Below, piece by piece: positions 60,308-64,000 of a stretch of 64,000 nucleotides of DNA. Below the pieces are notes generated by a model. That model was not told the origin of the DNA, ran no database searches, and saw only the letters and a program-made list of their open reading frames with translations. This DNA comes from CAZGEA01 sp964524515 (GTDB lineage: Bacteria; Patescibacteriota; Microgenomatia; UBA8517). The position numbers and the translations under genes were made by a program. Position 1 is the first letter of the stretch. Each line of letters opens with the position of its first letter. The stretch covers positions 124,001 through 188,000 of the forward strand of contig CAZGEA010000003.1 of NCBI GenBank assembly GCA_964524515.1, in the 5' to 3' direction.

Positions 60308-60526
60308 ATGCCAAAAAATTCATCACTTCTAATCGATATCGGACAAGGAATAATGATGACACTGGGGTTTCCTACGCTAATACTTTGGAATACAGACAGC
60401 AGACCAAAAAATCCAAGACGAGGTACATTTGGGTTTAATACTGAAACAAGTAGTCTAGAATTTTTCGACGGGTCATCGTGGTTCACAGGTTCAATGTCAC
60501 AATTACAATCACAAGAATATTCCTAA
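60308..60526 (+). CDS. small protein sharing the C-terminal module of the giant protein
   Basis: The 72-residue protein holds WNTDSRPKNPRRGTFGFNTETSSLEFFDGSSW, here split as WNTDSRPKNPRRGT and FGFNTETSSLEFF. It aligns directly with the end of the giant protein (WNTLGRPKNPKIGT, SGFNFQTWNLEIW). This motif is common at the ends of phage tail-fibre-like proteins. It starts 24 bases after the giant gene, with TATAAT at 60289-60294 and ACTATAAATG at the start. It may be a duplicated, free-standing copy of the terminal domain. Confidence 0.72.
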   Translation: MPKNSSLLIDIGQGIMMTLGFPTLILWNTDSRPKNPRRGTFGFNTETSSLEFFDGSSWFTGSMSQLQSQEYS

Positions 60527-60573
60527 CCACTTGTCATTTGCCTCAACGAGCTGTAATATGATTCTTGATAAGC

Positions 60574-60771
60574 ATGTTAAGTTTTATACAAAATATCAGC
60601 CCACTAGAACTTGCAATAGTTATTTTGATTGTTGTTATTCTTTTTGGAAGTAAAATAGCCACAACCCTTGGTAGAACAACAGGAGAAACAATGAAAGAAA
60701 TCAGAAAAGCTAAAAAAAGTTTTAACGAAGCAGTTGACGAAATAGACAAAACAATTAAAGAAAACAAATAA
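60574..60771 (+). CDS. tatA: Sec-independent translocase TatA/E-like subunit
   Basis: A 65-residue protein with the TatA layout: a short outside start, one helix (PLELAIVILIVVILFGSK, about residues 10-27), a hinge, and an amphipathic helix with basic and acidic residues up to KTIKENK. The usual F-G before the hinge is present as LFGSKI. TatA forms the pore-like assembly for folded, twin-arginine proteins. It is followed by a second TatA-like gene (2 bases) and tatC, so a Tat operon is clear. ATG 60574 is preferred over TTG nine bases upstream. Confidence 0.9.
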   Translation: MLSFIQNISPLELAIVILIVVILFGSKIATTLGRTTGETMKEIRKAKKSFNEAVDEIDKTIKENK

Positions 60772-60773
60772 AT

Positions 60774-60941
60774 ATGTTTCAAGCAATTGGCACAACAGAA
60801 TGGTTAGTTGTAATTTTCATAGCAGTCCTTTTTCTTTTTGGCGGTAAAAAAATCCCAGAATTTTTCAAAGGTCTAGCTGATGCAATCAAAGAATTCAAAA
60901 AAGCATCAACAGATTCAGAAGAAAAAGAAAAAGAAAGTTAA
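60774..60941 (+). CDS. tatA: second small TatA-like subunit
   Basis: The 55-residue protein reads MFQAIGTTEWLVVIFIAVL, then FLFGGKKIPEFFKGLADAIKEFKK. This is the TatA signature with FGGKKIPE and the amphipathic helix, followed by a charged tail. It differs from the first subunit, which lacks the KxxPE element, so the pair may play TatA and TatB roles. No separate tatB is seen. It lies between the first TatA gene and tatC, spaced 2 and 9 bases. Confidence 0.92.
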   Translation: MFQAIGTTEWLVVIFIAVLFLFGGKKIPEFFKGLADAIKEFKKASTDSEEKEKES

Positions 60942-60950
60942 TTTTCTTTC

Positions 60951-61694
60951 GTGGAAAATATTCAGTCTCTCCAGAACCCAGAAATTCAAACATTTATCAA
61001 AAAATTTTCTCATTTATTTGTAGAAGTTAAAAAAAGATTATTATTCATCCTAACAGCATTTTTAGCATCAACTACAATTGGTTTTATATTCTACGAAAAA
61101 ATTATAAAAATACTAGTTAATAGTCTTGGCCTTAAAGATATAAATATAGTTTTCACTTCCCCATTTCAATTTATCAACCTCGCAATAAGTTGCGGATTAA
61201 CTACTGGGCTAATAATCTCATTACCAATTCTCATTTATCAAATTCTGTCATTTTTAAAACCAGCATTAAAAGTTAAGGAGTTCAAAATGATTACAAGATT
61301 TCTCCCAATCTCAACTATTCTATTTATTTTTGGATTTATCTTTGGAGCATTTATGATGAAATGGCAAATTGAAATATCACTAACTCATTCAATATCAATT
61401 GGAATTGGAAACGTGTTAGATATTAGTAAATTACTCACAACAATACTTATGACTTCAATTCTTATGGGGATTGGTTTTCAATTTCCAATCATACTAACCA
61501 TACTTCTTAGATTACAAATTATTAAACCCAAACAACTAAGCGACAAAAGAATGGTTGTTTATTTATGTTCGTTCATTTTTGCAATCATGTTACCTCCTGA
61601 TTCAATTTTAGCGGATGTTCTTTTGTCATTACCATTAATCTTTATGTTTGAACTAACATTAATTTTACACCGAGTATTTAAAAAATCTCATTAA
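60951..61694 (+). CDS. tatC: Sec-independent translocase TatC
   Basis: A 247-residue protein with six membrane helices. Conserved TatC features are the N-terminal HLFVEVKKRLL with its glutamate, the first periplasmic loop with FTSPFQFINL, PILIYQILSFLKPALK, the P and G residues in FGFIFGAFMM, and IMLPPDSILADVLLSLPLIFMFELTL in helices 5-6. TatC binds twin-arginine signal peptides. The start codon is GTG. Tat is not universal in CPR, so its presence next to the surface-protein locus is notable. The best internal client candidate is the protein at 22190 with its SKRDFLK motif. Confidence 0.95.
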   Translation: MENIQSLQNPEIQTFIKKFSHLFVEVKKRLLFILTAFLASTTIGFIFYEKIIKILVNSLGLKDINIVFTSPFQFINLAISCGLTTGLIISLPILIYQILSFLKPALKVKEFKMITRFLPISTILFIFGFIFGAFMMKWQIEISLTHSISIGIGNVLDISKLLTTILMTSILMGIGFQFPIILTILLRLQIIKPKQLSDKRMVVYLCSFIFAIMLPPDSILADVLLSLPLIFMFELTLILHRVFKKSH

Positions 61695-61710
61695 ATTGGC
61701 GACCATAGAG

Positions 61711-61722
61711 TATAATAAACAA
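61711..61722 (+). promoter_or_regulatory. leaderless-type -10 box of the cupin gene
   Basis: TATAAT (61711-61716) is separated from ATG 61723 by 6 bases. This sets the start of the cupin downstream of an in-frame TTG at 61696. Confidence 0.55.
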
Positions 61723-62106
61723 ATGATTGGATTTACAGGAAATATTGAAAAGTTAACACTTTCTAATTCAAATTTTAGAAATGTAATATTCACAGGAACA
61801 CACACTCAATTAGTTTTAATGTCATTATTACCAAATGAAGAGATTGGCGAAGAAGTCCACAAAGAAACTGATCAATTTTTTCGAATCGAAAAAGGTATTG
61901 GCAAAATCATAATTGATGACAAATCATTTGATATTAAAGATGGAGATGCAATTGTTATCCCAGCAGGTGCAAAACACAACCTAATTAATACATCAAACAA
62001 AGACTCACTAAAATTATATACTTTATATTCCCCACCCCACCACAAAGATCAAGTTATTCACAAAACAAAAGATGAAGCATCAAAAGACGCCTCAGATCAC
62101 ATATAA
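61723..62106 (+). CDS. cupin-domain protein
   Basis: The 127-residue single-domain cupin reads GFTGNIEKLTLSNSNFRNVIFTGTHTQLVLMSL, here in pieces. The first cupin motif is GEEVHKETDQFFRIEKG, with a histidine and glutamates for metal, and the second is GDAIVIPAGAKHNLIN, with the final His. The C-terminus is charged and rich in Lys and Asp. Small cupins bind a metal ion and act as isomerases, dioxygenases or sensors, and this sequence gives no further hint. Its stop directly abuts the stop of the convergent zinc-ribbon gene. Confidence 0.88.
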   Translation: MIGFTGNIEKLTLSNSNFRNVIFTGTHTQLVLMSLLPNEEIGEEVHKETDQFFRIEKGIGKIIIDDKSFDIKDGDAIVIPAGAKHNLINTSNKDSLKLYTLYSPPHHKDQVIHKTKDEASKDASDHI

Positions 62107-62436
62107 CTAAAAATTAAAAGTATTTATTTGACTATTAACCTGATCATTTAAGGTCTTCATAAAATCAGCAAATAAAACAATCGAAACAATAAGTGAAATT
62201 ACAGTTAAAACAATTGCCACAATTCCAACAATTTTTGATTTAGAATCTGTCTGTTTTAAATACTTCAATGCAAATAAAATTCCAAATGGCGGCAACAAAA
62301 TACTTTTAATATATAAAACAATCTGATCCATTAAAGAAATTGACGGAGGCGTTGGTTTTAAATTATTCCCACAATTAAAACAAAAATAATCAGTTGGACG
62401 AATAGTAGTGTGACACTTTGTACAAATTGGATCCAT
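62107..62436 (-). CDS. zinc-ribbon membrane protein, unknown function
   Basis: The 109-residue protein has an N-terminal zinc ribbon with C5-x2-C8 (CTKC) and C19-x2-C22 (CFNC). Two membrane helices follow, at about residues 36-58 and 68-93, with LLPPFGILFALKYLK at the first. The C-terminus is short and polar. Such zinc-ribbon membrane proteins are widespread and uncharacterised. It lies alone between two plus-strand genes and has TATAACT-like boxes just upstream on the minus strand. Confidence 0.8.
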   Translation of the reverse strand: MDPICTKCHTTIRPTDYFCFNCGNNLKPTPPSISLMDQIVLYIKSILLPPFGILFALKYLKQTDSKSKIVGIVAIVLTVISLIVSIVLFADFMKTLNDQVNSQINTFNF

Positions 62437-62498
62437 AATTCATTATATAACTAACTTCATTTTTGTTTTTTAACATAGCTTTACACATTCAATGTAGA

Positions 62499-62510
62499 TA
62501 TAATATCAAT
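62499..62510 (+). promoter_or_regulatory. leaderless-type -10 box of the VOC gene
   Basis: TATAAT (62499-62504) is followed by 6 bases and ATG 62511. It fixes the start below a longer in-frame alternative. Confidence 0.5.
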
Positions 62511-62978
62511 ATGCAAAAATTAACTACATTTTTATGGTTTGATAAAGAAGCACGAGAAGCAGCTAATTTCTACAAATCTGTTTTCAAAGAAAATTGTAAA
62601 ATTAAAGATGAACAAAAAATGAACGATACTCCATCAGGAAATGTCGAAATAATTAATTTAGAAATTTTTAATCAAGAATTTTCCCTAATGAGCGCTGGCC
62701 CATTTGAAAAATTTAACGCTTCAATATCTTTTGTAATCAATTGCGAAAACCAAGAAGAAGTAGATTATTACTGGCAAAATCTCTCAGCCGATCCAAAATC
62801 AGAACAATGTGGATGGCTCAAAGATAAATTCGGTCTTTCATGGCAAGTAGTCCCCAAACAACTAAATGAAATTTTATCAGGTAATGATCAAGAAGGTGTC
62901 AAACGCGCGACTCAAGCAATGCTTAAAATGAAAAAATTAAATATTGATGAACTTCAAAAAGCCTACAATCAAAAATAA
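62511..62978 (+). CDS. PhnB-like VOC-superfamily protein
   Basis: The 155-residue protein starts QKLTTFLWFDKEAREAANFYKSVF, the typical PhnB-like (3-demethylubiquinone methyltransferase-like) opening. NLEIFNQEFSLMSAGPFEKFN, SISFVINCENQEEVDYYWQNL, and CGWLKDKFGLSWQVVP follow. The chain ends in a helix with KRATQAMLKMKKLNIDELQKAY. Family members form dimers of glyoxalase-fold units and are mostly uncharacterised. Its last 32 bases overlap the start of the deacetylase-like gene. Confidence 0.9.
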   Translation: MQKLTTFLWFDKEAREAANFYKSVFKENCKIKDEQKMNDTPSGNVEIINLEIFNQEFSLMSAGPFEKFNASISFVINCENQEEVDYYWQNLSADPKSEQCGWLKDKFGLSWQVVPKQLNEILSGNDQEGVKRATQAMLKMKKLNIDELQKAYNQK

Positions 62979-64000
62979 TTTATTAATATTTTTTTTAACT
63001 TTATCTGTTTATTTAATTTTTCTTTTATCTCCAAATATTTCAATTGCAAAGGAAAGCAATCAATTCATAACAATCGTTAATCCAGTTCGAATTTCCAACT
63101 ACAATCAAAATCCATCATTAAGTATTCAAAACCAATATAAAATTATCAAACAAATGAATCTTCCAGCAACATGGCTACTCACATACGATGCTCTATCAAA
63201 CAAATCAGTAACTTCAACAATTTTACAAATGAATAAAAGCCAAGAAATTGGAATCTTCTTAGAAATAACTCCAAATTTCACAAAAGATGCAGACATTATT
63301 TTCAATGAAAGTGGGTCATGGCATCACGCTGATTCAATTTTCCTATCAGGATATACGCAGGTGGAAAGAGAAAAATTAATTGATCTTGTATTTAACAAAT
63401 TCAAATCAATTTTCGGATTTTATCCAGTATCAGTCGGGTCATGGTGGACTGATGCTTATTCGCTAAATTACATCAAAACCAAATACAATATTAATTCAAA
63501 TCTAGGTTGTTCTGATCAGTTTTCAACAGATGGCTATAAATTGTGGGGTCAATATTGGTCAACTCCATACTATCCAAGTAAATACCATACTGGTATTCCA
63601 GCATCATCCTTAGAAAATAAATTAGATGTAGTAAATCTTGAGTGGGCAGCACGTGACCCTCTAAATGGTTATGACAATAGTTTATATAGCACCCAGGATT
63701 ACATGGTAACAAATAACAAATTAGACACTAAATATTTTGAAAAATTAGTAAAGCTTTATGCAAGTGCAGGAAACAATGAATTCGGACAAATAACAGTTGG
63801 TCTTGAATCAGATTTATCTCCTGAAAGTTACAACAATGAATTCAAAAACCAAATGGTTATTATTAAAAAATTTATTGATACAAAAAATTACAAAGCACTT
63901 ACAATGAATGATTTCGCCAATTGGTATAAAAACAATTTCAATGGCCTATCCCCTGATCAGTTAATCAAATCTTCCGATTTCCTTGGAACAAACAAAGAAG
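62947..64000 (+). CDS. secreted polysaccharide-deacetylase-like protein, 3' end outside window
   Basis: The frame stays open to the window edge, giving at least 351 residues. It begins MNFKKPTIKNNLLIFF, a Sec signal peptide continuing to SPNISIAKE. The mature part has an NPVRISNYN strand, MNLPATWLLTYDAL, SQEIGIFLEITPNF with an in-line acidic residue, FGFYPVSVGSWWTDAYSLNYI, and NEFGQITVGLESDLSP. The order recalls the NodB-like/GH57-like (beta/alpha) barrel of carbohydrate deacetylases and amylases. Catalytic residues cannot be confirmed without the missing part. It starts inside the VOC gene and is probably co-transcribed. Confidence 0.7.
   Translation, partial: MNFKKPTIKNNLLIFFLTLSVYLIFLLSPNISIAKESNQFITIVNPVRISNYNQNPSLSIQNQYKIIKQMNLPATWLLTYDALSNKSVTSTILQMNKSQEIGIFLEITPNFTKDADIIFNESGSWHHADSIFLSGYTQVEREKLIDLVFNKFKSIFGFYPVSVGSWWTDAYSLNYIKTKYNINSNLGCSDQFSTDGYKLWGQYWSTPYYPSKYHTGIPASSLENKLDVVNLEWAARDPLNGYDNSLYSTQDYMVTNNKLDTKYFEKLVKLYASAGNNEFGQITVGLESDLSPESYNNEFKNQMVIIKKFIDTKNYKALTMNDFANWYKNNFNGLSPDQLIKSSDFLGTNKE

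Overview
The window looks like a chromosomal piece of a Patescibacteria/CPR bacterium, most like Microgenomates. This is inference from gene content and style, not from a marker phylogeny. Coding DNA is AT-rich and A-rich on the sense strand. Spacers are tiny, ATGA overlaps are common, and TGA is a normal stop. Many genes start 5-8 bases after a TATAAT-like box, as expected for leaderless mRNAs. Typical CPR genes are present: FemAB, PEGA, FIST and LytR_C proteins, a DPPR-synthase-like UbiA enzyme, DprA/YraN/ComM, and a helicase-nuclease of the UvrD family.

Layout. 1-5.3 kb: two FemAB-like genes, a UvrD-type helicase with a Fe-S nuclease domain, rmuC and a small membrane protein. 5.4-12.2 kb: a secreted repeat protein and a polyprenyl-linked glycan block (GT2, GT-C, WecA-like, DPPR-synthase-like), then a PEGA/SH3 protein. 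12.2-20.1 kb: Hsp20 under a CIRCE-like operator, tRNA-Cys, DUF192, the dprA-yraN-comM operon, an M23 peptidase, a LytR_C protein, DUF378 and two glycosyltransferases. 20.1-21.1 kb: a gene-free A-rich kilobase. 21.1-22.8 kb: a transposase-derived RAYT domain, with its HUH histidines lost, fused to a membrane anchor and an SH3-like domain, plus a partner gene. 22.9-43.4 kb: a one-directional cluster of glycosyltransferases, methyltransferases and sugar/amide enzymes built by repeated gene duplication, ending in three tandem tail-fibre-like proteins. 43.4-52.6 kb, opposite strand: a signalling operon (secreted Ig/FN3/thioredoxin-like protein, 7TM-Cache sensor, FIST, PAS, CHASE4 histidine kinase, two lone receivers). 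52.7-60.5 kb: a methyltransferase, a 2311-residue protein with about 1745 residues of Ser-Pro tetrads, and a small protein sharing its C-terminal module. 60.6-64 kb: TatA, TatA, TatC, a cupin, a zinc-ribbon membrane protein, a VOC protein and a truncated deacetylase-like secreted protein.

How it may fit together (inference). The 20-kb glycosyltransferase/methyltransferase cluster and the giant serine-rich protein could form one surface-glycoprotein system, with modules resembling phage tail fibres recurring in at least six proteins. The sensor operon lies between the cluster and the giant gene and the Tat genes lie beside it, but nothing in the sequence proves a functional link.
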